64,000 nucleotides of DNA from Macrococcus lamae. Lineage in GTDB: Bacteria; Bacillota; Bacilli; Staphylococcales; Staphylococcaceae. The notes under the pieces were generated by a model, which saw nothing but the letters and a program-made list of their open reading frames with translations, was not told the origin of the DNA and ran no database searches. This document shows, piece after piece, positions 37,300-48,444 of this stretch (positions within the stretch are counted from its first letter, which is position 1; each line of letters starts with the position of its first letter). Position numbers and translations under genes: made by a program. The stretch spans positions 1-64,000 of the forward strand of contig NZ_SCWB01000008.1 in assembly GCF_004359545.1 (NCBI RefSeq), in the 5' to 3' direction.

Positions 37300-38560
37300 T
37301 CGGTGTAAGCCTGCTGTCAGTCATTTGATGGATATTTATTTTCTTAAACGTATTAAGGCTGTCAGCTAATGTCATATGTTCTAAAATCGGCAGAATATCA
37401 AACAGCATCGCCCCGTTAAAATAATAACGGGTAAACTGGTTGGCAATATATTCCGGGGAATTTAAGCTCGAAATATATTCACCAATGGTCTGCTTAACGA
37501 GTCTTGAAAATTCTGCATCGCTGAATGAATACGATGCCAGGCGTTCCATCAATCGCTTTTTTAATATATCCGGCTGTTTTGATGTACCGGCGATAAAAAT
37601 ATGAGAAAATGTCGGCTCAAGAGAAAAACTGTACCCGAATGTATCATCTATCAGCTTTTCAGCCAGCAGTTCGTGATAAAAAGCCGTCTGCTCCCCAAAC
37701 AATAAATCCAGAATAAACATCACTTCAAGTTCTGTCTTGATCATTGACTGGTCGAGCTGGTGAAGATTCGTTTTAATACCAAGCATCATCTTAGGCTGCT
37801 GTACATCCGCTGCTTGCGTAAGTAATTGTTCACAGATGTCCTCCGGCTCATTGATCATTGCTGTTTCAGCAAAATACTGAGTATCTAATACTGCATATTG
37901 ATTTGCCTGAACGAACTCTGCAATTGTATTTGGCTCAATATTACCGACGATGAACATCACCATGTTTTCAGGACGATAGAATGTGTGGTAACAGCTATAT
38001 AACTTCTCAGCCGTAATTTCGTTGATGGACTCAATACTCCCTGCAATGTCTTCTTTTACAGGATGGTGATGATACATCCCCTGCAGTGTCTGATAGTAAA
38101 GTCGGTAGTTAGGCTGGTCCTGATACATCTGGATTTCTTCAGCAATAATACCTATTTCCTTTTCAACTGATTCTTTAGAGAAATAAGGTTCCTGAACCAT
38201 TTTAATCAGCAGCTTGATATTCGCTTCAATATTATCTACTGCGGTAAACAAATAACTCGTACGGTCATATGAAGTGAAAGCGTTGGCAGAAGCCCCGTTA
38301 GTTGAAAAGGAATTGAACATATCTCCCTGTTCTTTTTCAAACATTTTATGCTCTAGAAAATGTGCGATTCCTTCTGGCATTTTCGTCATTTTACTGCTGT
38401 TAAATGGCACAAACTGATTATGCAGAGAACCATAACGAGTTGTTAAAGTGACATAAGTCTTTTGAAATCCTTTTTTTGGAATAACAAATAATTTTAATCC
38501 ATTTGTAAGCGTAGTTTCAAATAATGATTCATCTATTTGCTGATATACTAATTTATTCAT
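37292..38560 (-). CDS. ymfH: M16 family peptidase YmfH
   Basis: A 422-residue zinc peptidase of the pitrilysin family. The inverted zinc motif HXXEH reads HFLEHKMFE (about residues 67-75), with the downstream glutamate in the VEKEIGIIAEEIQMY region (about 130-144). It pairs with the neighbouring inactive-type ymfF, overlapping it by 4 bases, which suggests a heterodimer of active and inactive subunits as in other M16B enzymes. Substrate unknown. Confidence 0.88.
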   Translation of the reverse strand: MNKLVYQQIDESLFETTLTNGLKLFVIPKKGFQKTYVTLTTRYGSLHNQFVPFNSSKMTKMPEGIAHFLEHKMFEKEQGDMFNSFSTNGASANAFTSYDRTSYLFTAVDNIEANIKLLIKMVQEPYFSKESVEKEIGIIAEEIQMYQDQPNYRLYYQTLQGMYHHHPVKEDIAGSIESINEITAEKLYSCYHTFYRPENMVMFIVGNIEPNTIAEFVQANQYAVLDTQYFAETAMINEPEDICEQLLTQAADVQQPKMMLGIKTNLHQLDQSMIKTELEVMFILDLLFGEQTAFYHELLAEKLIDDTFGYSFSLEPTFSHIFIAGTSKQPDILKKRLMERLASYSFSDAEFSRLVKQTIGEYISSLNSPEYIANQFTRYYFNGAMLFDILPILEHMTLADSLNTFKKINIHQMTDSRLTPNG

Positions 38561-39795
38561 GATTGCACCTCATTTGTCAGGCAGTAAATAGTATGGACAG
38601 CAACGCGCTGCGCAACTTCGATGACATGTTCTGCTTTCACATTTTCTATCCCTTTAATCCACTCTTCTGTTGTCAGTTTAATATCTTCGAAACCTTTAGC
38701 ATAAGTCGCTTCTATCCATCCTTTAGGTCTATCGAATGTTTCTTTTTTATGCGTAATCAGCATCGTTTTAGCAGTATGTAATAAATTCTCATCGAACTGT
38801 CCTTTTTTTATCAGTTCATGCTGTTCCATGATAGTGCTGATTGCCAGTTCACGTGTATCCTTGTTGACGCCGGCAATGACATATAATAATCCGAGCCGGG
38901 CATCAATCTGGGAATGAATCTGATAGGCGAGGCTCATCTTCTCTCTGACATTCATGAACAACAGACTCATCACATCACCGCCAAAGATCTGATTGAACAC
39001 AATAAATGCGAAATAATCCTGAGTTCCATATATCATGTCAATCGTCATACCGATATTTATCTTTGCCTGGGTCGTATCAGACTGTTCATTGAAATATTGC
39101 GGTGATGTAAATTGAGGAATTTTTAACTTTTCAAGTGAGACTTTACCTTGAGGCATATGAAGATATTCTTTGACGTCTTGAACGGCTTGTTTCCCATCGA
39201 TATCACCGATAATAAAGATTTCTTTTTCATCTTCAGTCCACATTGACTTGTATGTCTGGTAAATACTTTCCGGTGTCACCTCCGGCAATTTTTCTTCAAT
39301 ACCGTAGCTTGGAAAGCGGTAGTCCTGCGTTTTAAACATTTCCTTCATCAGCTGCTGATAGCCGTACTGTGTTTTATTATCTTTAATGGACTGAAAGCGG
39401 GCTTTAAGCAACTGCTTTTCTATGTCTACTTTACCAGCATGAAACGCTTTGTTTTTACACAGAGGATTATTGATGACTTCTGCCAGCAGTTCAAGAGCAC
39501 GCTGCTGCATATTTTCAGAATGACTTAGAAACTTATCATTTATAAAATCAATACCAATTGTGACAACATGCGCAGTCTTCTGCTTTGTCACATAACTATA
39601 GAGATTAGCACCGTAATTTTCAGCCAGCACATCATGCATCAGCTGCTCAGTGGGGTATTTCGCAGTAGCTTTAGTCATCAGTTTAGAGAGCAGCGCTCGT
39701 TCAGTCACATTGTTCTCATTGATTGGTGCTTTAAATTTTACTACGATAGAAACTGTTTTAAATTTTTGTTCTTCGTTTATATGTATGGGTATCAT
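38557..39795 (-). CDS. ymfF: M16 family peptidase-like protein YmfF (no zinc motif)
   Basis: A 412-residue protein with the two-domain M16 fold but no HXXEH motif in the N-terminal half (the corresponding region around 20-60 reads ENNVTERALLSKLMTKAT). The FGGDVMSLLFMNVREKMSLAYQIHS stretch (split, near 265-290) corresponds to the conserved R/Y region of inactive-type M16B subunits. Best read as the partner of YmfH. Confidence 0.85.
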   Translation of the reverse strand: MIPIHINEEQKFKTVSIVVKFKAPINENNVTERALLSKLMTKATAKYPTEQLMHDVLAENYGANLYSYVTKQKTAHVVTIGIDFINDKFLSHSENMQQRALELLAEVINNPLCKNKAFHAGKVDIEKQLLKARFQSIKDNKTQYGYQQLMKEMFKTQDYRFPSYGIEEKLPEVTPESIYQTYKSMWTEDEKEIFIIGDIDGKQAVQDVKEYLHMPQGKVSLEKLKIPQFTSPQYFNEQSDTTQAKINIGMTIDMIYGTQDYFAFIVFNQIFGGDVMSLLFMNVREKMSLAYQIHSQIDARLGLLYVIAGVNKDTRELAISTIMEQHELIKKGQFDENLLHTAKTMLITHKKETFDRPKGWIEATYAKGFEDIKLTTEEWIKGIENVKAEHVIEVAQRVAVHTIYCLTNEVQS

Positions 39796-39799
39796 GTCA

Positions 39800-40516
39800 T
39801 CACTTCATTTCCCGCTTAATTTGGAATTTCATCTGGTTTGATTTGAAATAGTTCATTGAATATAGTACCGGCATATCCTCTTCGTTATAGTGAACCTGCT
39901 TAAACAATAAAAGACTTTCTTCCGGTGCACATTCAAGCGCATTTGAAATATAAGGCTCATAACTGATTGCGTCTATTTCAGATGTCGCATAAGCTACTTT
40001 AAATTCAGGATTATCCTGCAATATTTGCAGCAGCGAAATTTTATCATTTAAATGAAGATAGTCTAAATCCGGCTTTTTAATTTTATCCAGACAGTAAGCA
40101 ACGGGCATACCATCAGCCGTCCGAATGCGTTCAACGACTGTAATCATCTGTTCATCTGTTATATTAAGTAGTTTTTTATCGTCCAGGGAAGGGATTTCAG
40201 GATCCTGGCTGATAATAATTGTTCCAGCAGTATAGCCGGCTTCTTCAATCATCGCTGTAATACTACGCAGTTCGTTGACAGGATAAAAAAAGGCCGGTTC
40301 AGGTTTGACGCAGTAACCCTCCTGATATTTCTCTGTTAAAATCTGTTCAGTGATCAGTTCTCTGATAGCCTGTTCAACATCATCCTGTGATATATCTAGT
40401 GTGCGGGAAATTTCATATAAACTAGGTATAGGCATATTAGGCGTAAATTCTTTTTGCTCAATATTCATGATAATCCAGTCTTTAACGATTAAAATTGTTC
40501 TTTCAACGGACACCAT
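39800..40516 (-). CDS. GntR family transcriptional regulator (YmfC-like)
   Basis: A 238-residue HutC-type regulator: N-terminal winged helix-turn-helix (about 5-75, with SLYEISRTLDISQDDVEQAI), C-terminal UTRA ligand-binding domain (about 85-235). Five bases upstream of the ymfF start, in the conserved ftsK-ymfC-ymfF-ymfH order. The regulated genes and the ligand are unknown. Confidence 0.87.
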   Translation of the reverse strand: MVSVERTILIVKDWIIMNIEQKEFTPNMPIPSLYEISRTLDISQDDVEQAIRELITEQILTEKYQEGYCVKPEPAFFYPVNELRSITAMIEEAGYTAGTIIISQDPEIPSLDDKKLLNITDEQMITVVERIRTADGMPVAYCLDKIKKPDLDYLHLNDKISLLQILQDNPEFKVAYATSEIDAISYEPYISNALECAPEESLLLFKQVHYNEEDMPVLYSMNYFKSNQMKFQIKREMK

Positions 40517-40527
40517 TCATTCCTCCA

Positions 40528-42768
40528 TCATTCATTCGGTTGTTCTATTAATACTTGCCGCGGCTTACTTCCGGACGCCGGTCCAATCACTTGATTCATT
40601 TCTAGTTCATCTATTAAACGAGCAGCTCTATTATATCCTATTCTAAACTGCCGCTGTAACAATGATGCACTGGCTTTTTGATGAGCTACGACAAATTCAT
40701 ATGCTTCAAAATAAAGAGCGTCTTCAGAAGGTGATTCTTTCGTAATCGTTTCATCAGGTTCTAGTTCCTTCACATAGTTAGCTGACTGCTGCTTGGTCAC
40801 ATAGTTCACGACAGACTCAACTTCTTTGTCTGAAAGAAATGCGCCTTGAATACGTGTAGGTTTAGACTGACCAGAAGGCAGAAACAGCATATCTCCCCGT
40901 CCAAGTAGTTTCTCTGCTCCTTGAGAATCAAGAATGGTTCTTGAATCTATTTGTGAACTCACTGCAAAGGCAATTCGTGAGGGAATATTTGCTTTGATTA
41001 ATCCGGTAATGACATCAACAGACGGCCGCTGTGTTGCTATGATCAAATGAATGCCCGCTGCTCGAGCCATCTGTGCGATTCTCATGATTGCACTTTCAAC
41101 GTCTTTACTGGCGACCATCATCAAATCTGCGAGTTCATCGACAATGACAACAATGTATGGCAGCTTGGCATTTTTCTCACCAAGTTCTGTATTCTGTCTC
41201 GTTAAATATTGATTATATCCTTCTATGTTTCTCGTGCCTGTATGACTGAACAGATCATAACGACGTTCCATCTCACCAACAATTTTCTGCAGCGCCTGAG
41301 CAGCTTTCTGCGGATTCGTCACTACGGGAGTCAGCAGATGCGGGATACCGTTATAGACATTCAGCTCGACCATCTTAGGATCAATCATCATCAATTTGAC
41401 TTCATGAGGCTTAGCATTCATCAATATACTTGTAATGATTCCGTTAATGCACACCGATTTCCCGCTACCCGTTGAACCGGCAACTAGTAAATGAGGCATT
41501 TTATTAAGTTCAGCAGTAATGGCATCTCCCGATATATTTCTGCCGAGTACCACCTTTAATTTGTTTTCTTCTACCGGCTCGTCTTCAAGAACTTCCCGCA
41601 ATGTAACCATCGATACAGAGTTATTAGGCACTTCAATACCAACAGCTGACTTGCCTGGTATCGGTGCCTCTATTCGTATATCTTTCGCGGCAAGTGCGAG
41701 TGCAATGTCATTGGATAAATTAACGATACGACTGACTTTTACACCCATCGCCGGCTGCACCTCGTACTGGGTAACAGCAGGACCAATTCTAATCTGGCTG
41801 ACTTTAGCATTGACACCAAAGTTCTTCAACGTTGATTCCAGTAGCTGACCGCGCTGTTTAATCGTTTTCATATCGGATTTCACTCCACCAGCCGGAAGGT
41901 TGAGTAAATCAAGCGGCGGCAATATATAATTCGGATTTTCATCATCTGTCACAGGTTGTACCGACTGCTCTCTTACCGGTTGTTCCTTCTTGCGCGACTC
42001 ATGATGTGACAATGGAATATCTACTGATTCTTGTTCAGTTTGGACTTCAGTATTCAGCTCCTGCACAACTTCAGTCGTATAAGAAGGCTCTTCCATCGGT
42101 ATTTCAGGAAATTCCGAAACATCGATGACTTTTTTCTTTTGGTTTGATGAGAAAGACCGGCTGATTTTCAACTGTATCATGCGTGTCACACGAAGCAATT
42201 GATCGAATATGACTTTTGACTCCGCTCTGATTGAACGGTTTGAAATCAGTATTCCAGCAACGCCGAGTACAAGCAGTGCAAATATCAGTGCACCTATCGA
42301 ACTGATTAACTGGCTCATTGACCACTCCAGTGCATAACCTAAAATTCCACCGCCCTGGAAATGAAAATGATGATCCGATTCCATTTCGAATATCCGATTG
42401 AACGTTGGTCTAGTTTGTTTCGACGTCAGATGACGCACTGATTCAAACAAAAGACAAAGTCCAGTCTGCAGCGTTATCCAGCCAGCAAGCCTTCTGTTCA
42501 ATGGAACGAAGCGTTTGTTCAATGTGTGGTATATCGTCAGCATGGCGATAAATATATATGTAAAGTAGCGGGCACTCCCGGTGAGGAAAATCATAAGACA
42601 GTCAATCGCAAGTCCGAAAAGACCGAACCGAAGAATACCTAGCACCAGCAAGGCAAGAATAATAAGTGCTGTTAAATAAACGACCGGAGTTTCATGCTTT
42701 TTAGACTTACGTTTTTTGACTTGCTTTCTTTTACTGCTATTCGTTTTTTTAATTACCAACACTGACAC
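40528..42768 (-). CDS. ftsK: DNA translocase FtsK/SpoIIIE
   Basis: A 746-residue septal DNA pump that clears chromosome ends and acts on dif recombination. About four N-terminal membrane helices (about 25-190), a low-complexity linker, the motor with Walker [13 protein letters not shown] (near 430) and Walker [14 protein letters not shown] (near 550), and a C-terminal gamma domain (about 680-742, [18 protein letters not shown]) that reads KOPS-like sequences. The start is uncertain: GTG at 42768 lies only one base after GAGAGG, while the in-frame GTG at 42762 and TTG at 42759 are better spaced. Confidence 0.94.
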   Translation of the reverse strand: MSVLVIKKTNSSKRKQVKKRKSKKHETPVVYLTALIILALLVLGILRFGLFGLAIDCLMIFLTGSARYFTYIFIAMLTIYHTLNKRFVPLNRRLAGWITLQTGLCLLFESVRHLTSKQTRPTFNRIFEMESDHHFHFQGGGILGYALEWSMSQLISSIGALIFALLVLGVAGILISNRSIRAESKVIFDQLLRVTRMIQLKISRSFSSNQKKKVIDVSEFPEIPMEEPSYTTEVVQELNTEVQTEQESVDIPLSHHESRKKEQPVREQSVQPVTDDENPNYILPPLDLLNLPAGGVKSDMKTIKQRGQLLESTLKNFGVNAKVSQIRIGPAVTQYEVQPAMGVKVSRIVNLSNDIALALAAKDIRIEAPIPGKSAVGIEVPNNSVSMVTLREVLEDEPVEENKLKVVLGRNISGDAITAELNKMPHLLVAGSTGSGKSVCINGIITSILMNAKPHEVKLMMIDPKMVELNVYNGIPHLLTPVVTNPQKAAQALQKIVGEMERRYDLFSHTGTRNIEGYNQYLTRQNTELGEKNAKLPYIVVIVDELADLMMVASKDVESAIMRIAQMARAAGIHLIIATQRPSVDVITGLIKANIPSRIAFAVSSQIDSRTILDSQGAEKLLGRGDMLFLPSGQSKPTRIQGAFLSDKEVESVVNYVTKQQSANYVKELEPDETITKESPSEDALYFEAYEFVVAHQKASASLLQRQFRIGYNRAARLIDELEMNQVIGPASGSKPRQVLIEQPNE

Positions 42769-42778
42769 CTCTCATGAT

Positions 42779-42808
42779 AAACAAATAAACAAGCCTAAGC
42801 TTGTTTAT
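42779..42808 (-). terminator. rnjB terminator
   Basis: AATAAACAAGC-CTAA-GCTTGTTTATT (42783-42808), about 15 bases after the rnjB stop; the minus-strand continuation is TTGTTTATC. Confidence 0.85.
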
Positions 42809-42824
42809 TTTGTATTATCAAATT

Positions 42825-44498
42825 CTAGATTTCTGAAATAACCGGAATAATCATCGGTCTTCTTTTCGTTGAATCATAAAGGAACTTCCCTAACTTATCG
42901 CGCATATCTTGTTTGATTTCTGACCATTCAATACGATTTTGCATTAATCCTTCTTCAACAATGGCACGTACTTTATCTTCTGCTTCCTTCAGAAGTTCTT
43001 CACTTTCTCGTACATAGACAAAACCGCGTGATTGAATTTGAGGACCAGCAACGATACGTCTGGTTTTTGGGTCAAGAGTGACGACTGCGATAAATATGCC
43101 ATCTTCAGCGAGAAGGCGGCGGTCACGGAGAACGATATTACCGACATCTCCTACACCGATACCATCTATTAAGACGTTGCCAGCATTTACTTTTTCATTC
43201 GCTACCATCTTTTCACCATCAAAGTTGACGACATCACCTTTTTCCAGTAAAAAGATATGCTCAGGTTCAACTCCTGTTTCAGCCGCAAGTTTTGCATGGG
43301 CAATCTGCATTTTAAATTCACCTTGAACGGGAATGAAGTATTTCGGCTGCATTAAGTTTAGCATTAATTTGAGTTCTTCCATACAGCCGTGACCTGAAGC
43401 ATGGATTTTCTTGTTAGTCGGAACGACATGAGCTCCCGCTTTAACGAGATGATTGACTGTAGAACCTAGAATGACTTCCATACTGGAAGATGGCGTCGTT
43501 GTAATGAAGACAGTATCGCCTTCTTCTATATTCATGATGCTGTGTTTCTGCAATGCCATATGTCCTAACGCTTCAATCGGCTCTCCTTGAGATCCAGTTG
43601 AGATGATGACAATTTCGTTCTTTGGATAATTACCAACATCTTTAATAGGAATCAACAACTGATCTGGAATATCGAAATAACCAAGCTTACGTGCAATATT
43701 GAATGAACTTTCAAGCGATTTTCCGAGGAAAGTCACTTTACGTTTGTTTCTAGCTGCAGCAGTCAAGACTTGCTGAATGCGGATGAAATTTGATGCGTAG
43801 CATGAGACGATAATACGACCGTTTGCTTTTGCAAATTCATCATTAATATGGCTTTCAATGACGTTTTCCGGCGTATTGTAACCCGGTTTTTCTGCTTCAG
43901 TAGAATCACTAATCAGTGCCAGCACACCATTCTCTCCAATAGCACTCATTTTAGACATGTCAGGGCGGTAAGGTCCCTTTACACTCTGGTCAAACTTAAA
44001 CTCACCTGTATAGACAATTGCCCCATGAGATGTATGGATGCAGACTCCTAGTGCATCGGGAATACTATGAGTCGTATTGAAGAAAGTGATATTCACTCCT
44101 TTAAAACGCATGACAGATTCATTATTGACTGTATAGTATTTCAATTTCTTGTCAATCTTTGCTTCTTTCATATGGTCTTTAACTAACGCTAACGTCAGAC
44201 GTGATCCATAAATCGGTGCATCAATCTTGCCGATGATATATCGCAGTGCACCGATTGCATCTTCGTGTCCATGTGACAGAAAGATCCCTTTCAGACGGTC
44301 TTTATTCTCAATGACATATTGGATATCAGGAATAACGACATCTATACCCAGCATTTCATCTTCAGGGAACATCAGACCCGCATCGAGCATGAACATCTCA
44401 TCATCTACTTCTACAATGTACATGTTCTTTGCTATTTCTCCGACACCACCGAGCGGAATGATTCTAATATGGTTGTTTTCTTTCTTTACTAAATTCAA
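42825..44498 (-). CDS. rnjB: ribonuclease J2
   Basis: A 557-residue metallo-beta-lactamase / beta-CASP nuclease. The metal motif reads SHGHEDAIG near residues 74-82: the final histidine of the HxHxDH motif is alanine, as in the weakly active RNase J2 subunits that partner RNase J1. [10 protein letters not shown] near 143-152, the beta-CASP region [14 protein letters not shown] (near 313) and ASGHGC near 368 are present. The start is TTG at 44498 with AGGAGG seven bases upstream. The locus position upstream of ftsK and next to pnp is that of staphylococcal rnjB. Confidence 0.92.
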   Translation of the reverse strand: MNLVKKENNHIRIIPLGGVGEIAKNMYIVEVDDEMFMLDAGLMFPEDEMLGIDVVIPDIQYVIENKDRLKGIFLSHGHEDAIGALRYIIGKIDAPIYGSRLTLALVKDHMKEAKIDKKLKYYTVNNESVMRFKGVNITFFNTTHSIPDALGVCIHTSHGAIVYTGEFKFDQSVKGPYRPDMSKMSAIGENGVLALISDSTEAEKPGYNTPENVIESHINDEFAKANGRIIVSCYASNFIRIQQVLTAAARNKRKVTFLGKSLESSFNIARKLGYFDIPDQLLIPIKDVGNYPKNEIVIISTGSQGEPIEALGHMALQKHSIMNIEEGDTVFITTTPSSSMEVILGSTVNHLVKAGAHVVPTNKKIHASGHGCMEELKLMLNLMQPKYFIPVQGEFKMQIAHAKLAAETGVEPEHIFLLEKGDVVNFDGEKMVANEKVNAGNVLIDGIGVGDVGNIVLRDRRLLAEDGIFIAVVTLDPKTRRIVAGPQIQSRGFVYVRESEELLKEAEDKVRAIVEEGLMQNRIEWSEIKQDMRDKLGKFLYDSTKRRPMIIPVISEI

Positions 44499-44544
44499 AA
44501 TAGTTCCTCCTAAAATTCTTTCCCGTACAAAACATATTGTCTTT

Positions 44545-44574
44545 ATTATAAGCTATTTGAATCTTATAACACAA
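44545..44574 (-). promoter_or_regulatory. rnjB promoter
   Basis: Minus-strand TTGTGT (44569-44574) and a perfect TATAAT (44545-44550), 18 bases apart, about 47 bases before the TTG start. Confidence 0.65.
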
Positions 44575-44658
44575 TAAAAAATAGGCTAGGAGGTCGTTAA
44601 TCAACGTAAAAAGTAAGTTAATTGTACCTATACTTCAGTGTAGGATTTCAAAAAGTCA

Positions 44659-45843
44659 TTATGGTTTAGTCAGCGTCAGCATGGCTGGCTGGCTTGCAAG
44701 CATGTTAAGGACTGCCTGGATATCTGTCAAAGTAACGGCTTCAATATGTTCTTCAAATTCCTCAAGTGTAATGACTCTGCCGTAATACATAAAACTTTGA
44801 CCGTTACGCATCATAATATGACCATCATAATCATTGTTCATATAAGCATTCGTAATTAAATATGTTTTAGCCTTCGCAACTAATTTTTCTGTCACGTTAT
44901 TTTTAAAAGACTTTAACAGCTCATTTATTTCCTTCACTGCTTCATCCACTGCTGAATGATCACAAGCGATATAAATTGAAAACACGCCACCTTCATTGTA
45001 GGAATCAAGAGAGGAATACACGTTATAGCATAACCCGAGTTCTTCCCTCAATCTTCTGAAGAGCGGAGAAGAGACTGATTCACCGAACATTGAACTGAAC
45101 AAGCTGAATGCATCATATAACGGGTGATGATATCCTACAGCATCATAACCGATTATTAAGTGTGCTTGTTCGTAGTCATAATGCATGACGTCCTGAAAAG
45201 ATTCAAAATGAAAGCTAAGCGGCTCACCATACACCGTTTTCCTCTGTTCCATTCCACTGAACGTTTCAAGCAAACTTTTAGAATCGTTGCCTGAGTATGA
45301 AATGATAATATTGTCTGCTCTATAATATTGATCATAAAACGACTTCAGCACATGTCTGTCAATGGTGACAACTGATTCTTTTGTACCGAGTATCGGTTCT
45401 GCAAACGAAGTACCTCTGAACACTTTGTCTTGAAAAATTTCATAAATCAGTTCTTCAGGATCATCTTCAGTCATTTTAATTTCTTCCAGGATCACTTGTT
45501 GTTCACGCTTTACTTCTTCTTCTGGAAACGTTGAGAAGTTAAGCATTTCACTCAGCAGTTGAACCGCCCGATGTTCATAACGCTGAAGCGTCTTAATGGT
45601 ATAGCATGTATATTCCTTCGTCGTATACGCATTAACTTCTCCGCCGATTGCATCCATTTCCTCAGCCAGCTGTTCTGCATTGAACCGCTGTGTTCCTTTG
45701 AACAGCATATGCTCGATGAAATGCGCTGTTCCTGCTGGGTAACTTCCTTCATGTTTCGTTCCTACTTTAACAAACGCTGCAATATGTACGGTTTGATGTG
45801 CACTATGTTTATCCAGGACTACAAGTCCATTATTTAACTTCAA
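44659..45843 (-). CDS. M16 family peptidase (YmxG/MlpA-like)
   Basis: A 394-residue M16B zinc peptidase with the zinc motif HFIEHMLFKGT (about residues 42-52) and the downstream EEVKREQQVILEEIKM (about 111-126). Closest in context to YmxG, which follows pnp in Bacillus. It lies downstream of pnp, separated by a long imperfect hairpin. No strong terminator follows it. Substrate unknown. Confidence 0.87.
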   Translation of the reverse strand: MKLNNGLVVLDKHSAHQTVHIAAFVKVGTKHEGSYPAGTAHFIEHMLFKGTQRFNAEQLAEEMDAIGGEVNAYTTKEYTCYTIKTLQRYEHRAVQLLSEMLNFSTFPEEEVKREQQVILEEIKMTEDDPEELIYEIFQDKVFRGTSFAEPILGTKESVVTIDRHVLKSFYDQYYRADNIIISYSGNDSKSLLETFSGMEQRKTVYGEPLSFHFESFQDVMHYDYEQAHLIIGYDAVGYHHPLYDAFSLFSSMFGESVSSPLFRRLREELGLCYNVYSSLDSYNEGGVFSIYIACDHSAVDEAVKEINELLKSFKNNVTEKLVAKAKTYLITNAYMNNDYDGHIMMRNGQSFMYYGRVITLEEFEEHIEAVTLTDIQAVLNMLASQPAMLTLTKP

Positions 45844-45861
45844 TCATTAACCTCTTCCCTA

Positions 45862-45939
45862 TAAAAATACCGGGACCATTCAGTTATTCTTCGGTTTACT
45901 CAGGCATGCTGATTATCGAAGAACACAGTTATGTGTCCC
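45862..45939 (-). terminator. extended imperfect hairpin after pnp
   Basis: GGGAC (45872-45876) pairs with GTCCC (45935-45939) and TTCTTCG with CGAAGAA further in, with internal loops and a small TCAG...CTGA top stem. The minus-strand continuation is GGTATTTTTATAG. Probably the pnp terminator, though unusually long and irregular. Confidence 0.55.
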
Positions 45940-45952
45940 AGCTTTTCATTTA

Positions 45953-48061
45953 CTATTCTGTTGTGTCTGCCTTCTTACTTTCTGCAAGTAGTTCTTTTCG
46001 TGACGCATTGACACGGCCTTGGCGGTCAATTTCAGTTACTTTGACTAAGAACTGGTCACCAAGTTTGATAACATCCTCAACTTTGCTGATTCTTTCCTGA
46101 GCAAGCTGTGAAATATGGACGAGCGCATCTTTACCCGGGAAGATTTCTACGAATGCTCCGAATTTTTCAATGCGTTTCACTGTTGCCATGTAAACTTCAC
46201 CGACAACTGCTTCACGGACGATGTTTTCAATCAGGCGTTTAGCCTCCTCAATCATCGCAGCGTCGCTTGAACCGATAAACACAGTACCATCCTGCTCGAT
46301 ATCCAGTTTGACACCTGTCGCATCAATGATTTCATTGATTTTTTTACCGCCAGGTCCAATGACGTCGCGAATCTTGTCAGGATTGATATGGGTAATTTCG
46401 ATTTTAGGAGCATAAGCGCTTAATTCAGCACGCGGTGCACTAATAGTCTGCATCATATGATCCATAATATGCATACGGCCGATTTTTGCCTGCTCCAATG
46501 CTTCACGTAAGATGTCTTCAGAAAGACCATCAATTTTAATATCCATTTGTATCGCAGTAATTCCGTCTTTTGTACCCGCTACTTTAAAGTCCATGTCCCC
46601 TAATGCATCTTCCATCCCTTGAATATCTGACAAGATGGTATAATTTTCGTCTTTTTTCACAAGGCCCATGGCAATACCGGCAACGGGTGCTTTAATTGGT
46701 ACCCCTGCATCCATTAATGCAAGTGTTGACCCACAGATAGATGCTTGAGAACTTGACCCGTTGGATTCCAGAACTTCAGAGACAACACGAATGGTATATG
46801 GAAAGTCTTTTTCGTCAGGAATGACTTGCAGCAATGCACGTTCGCCAAGTGCCCCATGACCAATCTCACGACGACCAGGAGCACGGATTGGACCTGTTTC
46901 TCCGACAGAGAAGTTCGGGAAGTTATAGTGGTGCATATAGCGCTTCTGTTCCTCAACACCAAGACCATCAATAATCTGGTGCTCACCTAGCGCTCCAAGT
47001 GTAGCAACTGATAGGGCCTGAGTCTGTCCTCTCGTAAACAGACCGGAACCATGTGCCCGTGGCAAAAGTCCTACTTCGCTGTCAAGTGGTCTGATTTCAT
47101 CTGGACGGCGACCATCAGGACGGATTTTGTCTTCTGTAATCTGGCGGCGAACTTCTTCTTTAATCAAACCATCGAACGTTTTATTAACGACAGTAAGTAT
47201 TTCTGCGTCCTGACCATCATATTTCTCAATGATCTGAAGTTTAACCGCTGTAATGTTTTCTTCACGTTCAAGTTTATCTTTCGTCTGGATAGCGGCTGCC
47301 AGACCCAATTCTTCAGCGTATTTTTTCACTTCATTTTCAACGATCTCGTTTGGTGCAGCAGCTATAAATTCTTTTTTCACAGGTGCCACATCATTGATGA
47401 TCTGTTCCTGGAATGCCACTAGTTCTTTAATTGCTGCATGACCATACATGATTGCTTCAAGCATTTTGTCCTCAGGCACTTCCTTAGCGCCCGCTTCTAC
47501 CATGTTCACCGCATCTTTATGACCCGCTACCTGTAAGTCTAAAGCAGACTCGGCACGCTCAGCAACTGTAGGATTGATGATTAGTTCACCGTCTACCAAT
47601 CCGACGTTTACACCTGCAATTGGACTATGGAAAGGAATATCTGATACAGCCAGTGCTACTGATGACCCAAGCATCGCAGCCATTTCAGGAGTATTATCAG
47701 GATCCACACTCATCACTATAGAGATGACTTGAATATCATTGCGGTAACCTTTTGGAAACAACGGACGAATTGGACGGTCTATTAAACGAGCAGTCAGTGT
47801 CGCGTCTTCACCCGGGCGTCCTTCACGTTTATTGAAACCACCCGGAATTTTTCCGGCTGCATACAATTTTTCCTCATAATTGACCATTAACGGGAAGAAA
47901 TCGACATCCCTAGGTTCTTTTGATGCAGTTGCAGTAGAGAGCACGACTGTATCGCCGTATCTGACAAGTGCCGATCCATTTGCCTGCTTGGCAAGCTGAC
48001 CGACCTCTACTGTTAACGGGCGTCCTGCCCATTCAGTTGTGAATACTTTTTTCTGAGACAT
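45953..48061 (-). CDS. pnp: polyribonucleotide nucleotidyltransferase (PNPase)
   Basis: A 702-residue trimeric 3'-5' phosphorolytic exoribonuclease. Two RNase PH domains flank an all-helical domain; the second holds [12 protein letters not shown] (near 370) and [19 protein letters not shown] (near 435-453). A KH domain (near 553-615, [12 protein letters not shown]) and S1 domain (near 620-690, [20 protein letters not shown] in two parts) end the protein. The ATG at 48061 follows AGAGGAG; the upstream TTG at 48079 overlaps that site. Confidence 0.97.
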   Translation of the reverse strand: MSQKKVFTTEWAGRPLTVEVGQLAKQANGSALVRYGDTVVLSTATASKEPRDVDFFPLMVNYEEKLYAAGKIPGGFNKREGRPGEDATLTARLIDRPIRPLFPKGYRNDIQVISIVMSVDPDNTPEMAAMLGSSVALAVSDIPFHSPIAGVNVGLVDGELIINPTVAERAESALDLQVAGHKDAVNMVEAGAKEVPEDKMLEAIMYGHAAIKELVAFQEQIINDVAPVKKEFIAAAPNEIVENEVKKYAEELGLAAAIQTKDKLEREENITAVKLQIIEKYDGQDAEILTVVNKTFDGLIKEEVRRQITEDKIRPDGRRPDEIRPLDSEVGLLPRAHGSGLFTRGQTQALSVATLGALGEHQIIDGLGVEEQKRYMHHYNFPNFSVGETGPIRAPGRREIGHGALGERALLQVIPDEKDFPYTIRVVSEVLESNGSSSQASICGSTLALMDAGVPIKAPVAGIAMGLVKKDENYTILSDIQGMEDALGDMDFKVAGTKDGITAIQMDIKIDGLSEDILREALEQAKIGRMHIMDHMMQTISAPRAELSAYAPKIEITHINPDKIRDVIGPGGKKINEIIDATGVKLDIEQDGTVFIGSSDAAMIEEAKRLIENIVREAVVGEVYMATVKRIEKFGAFVEIFPGKDALVHISQLAQERISKVEDVIKLGDQFLVKVTEIDRQGRVNASRKELLAESKKADTTE

Positions 48062-48131
48062 TAAATTGCTCCTCTCCAATATATATCATCCATCATATCA
48101 TTTATCCAATGCTTGAGGTATATTTAGACAT

Positions 48132-48166
48132 AAAAAAATCGAAAGACACAATTGTCTCTTTCGATT
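48132..48166 (-). terminator. rpsO terminator
   Basis: AATCGAAAGACA pairs with TGTCTCTTTCGATT (two-base bulge), then seven Ts on the minus strand, just after the rpsO stop. Confidence 0.88.
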
Positions 48167-48174
48167 GTAAAAGA

Positions 48175-48444
48175 TTAACGACGTAATCCTAATGATTTAA
48201 TTAATTCACGGTAACGTTGAACATCGTTTTCACGTAAGTAAGTCAATAAGTTTTTACGACGACCTACCATTTTCAAAAGTCCACGACGTGAATGGTGGTC
48301 TTTTTTGTGTGTACGTAAGTGCTCGTTTAATGCGTTGATTTCAGCAGTTAAAACAGCGATTTGTACTTCAGGTGACCCTGTATCCGTTTCGTGTACACGG
48401 TACTGAGCGATTAATTCATTTTTGCGTTCTTGTGTAATTGCCAT
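48175..48444 (-). CDS. rpsO: 30S ribosomal protein S15
   Basis: An 89-residue primary 16S rRNA-binding protein of the small subunit platform. The conserved [13 protein letters not shown] (about 18-30), [22 protein letters not shown] (split, about 46-67) and final [12 protein letters not shown] are present at normal length. Its leader shows structure around the ribosome binding site, which may be the site of S15 autoregulation. Followed by its own terminator and then pnp, the usual rpsO-pnp order. Confidence 0.98.
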   Translation of the reverse strand: MAITQERKNELIAQYRVHETDTGSPEVQIAVLTAEINALNEHLRTHKKDHHSRRGLLKMVGRRKNLLTYLRENDVQRYRELIKSLGLRR

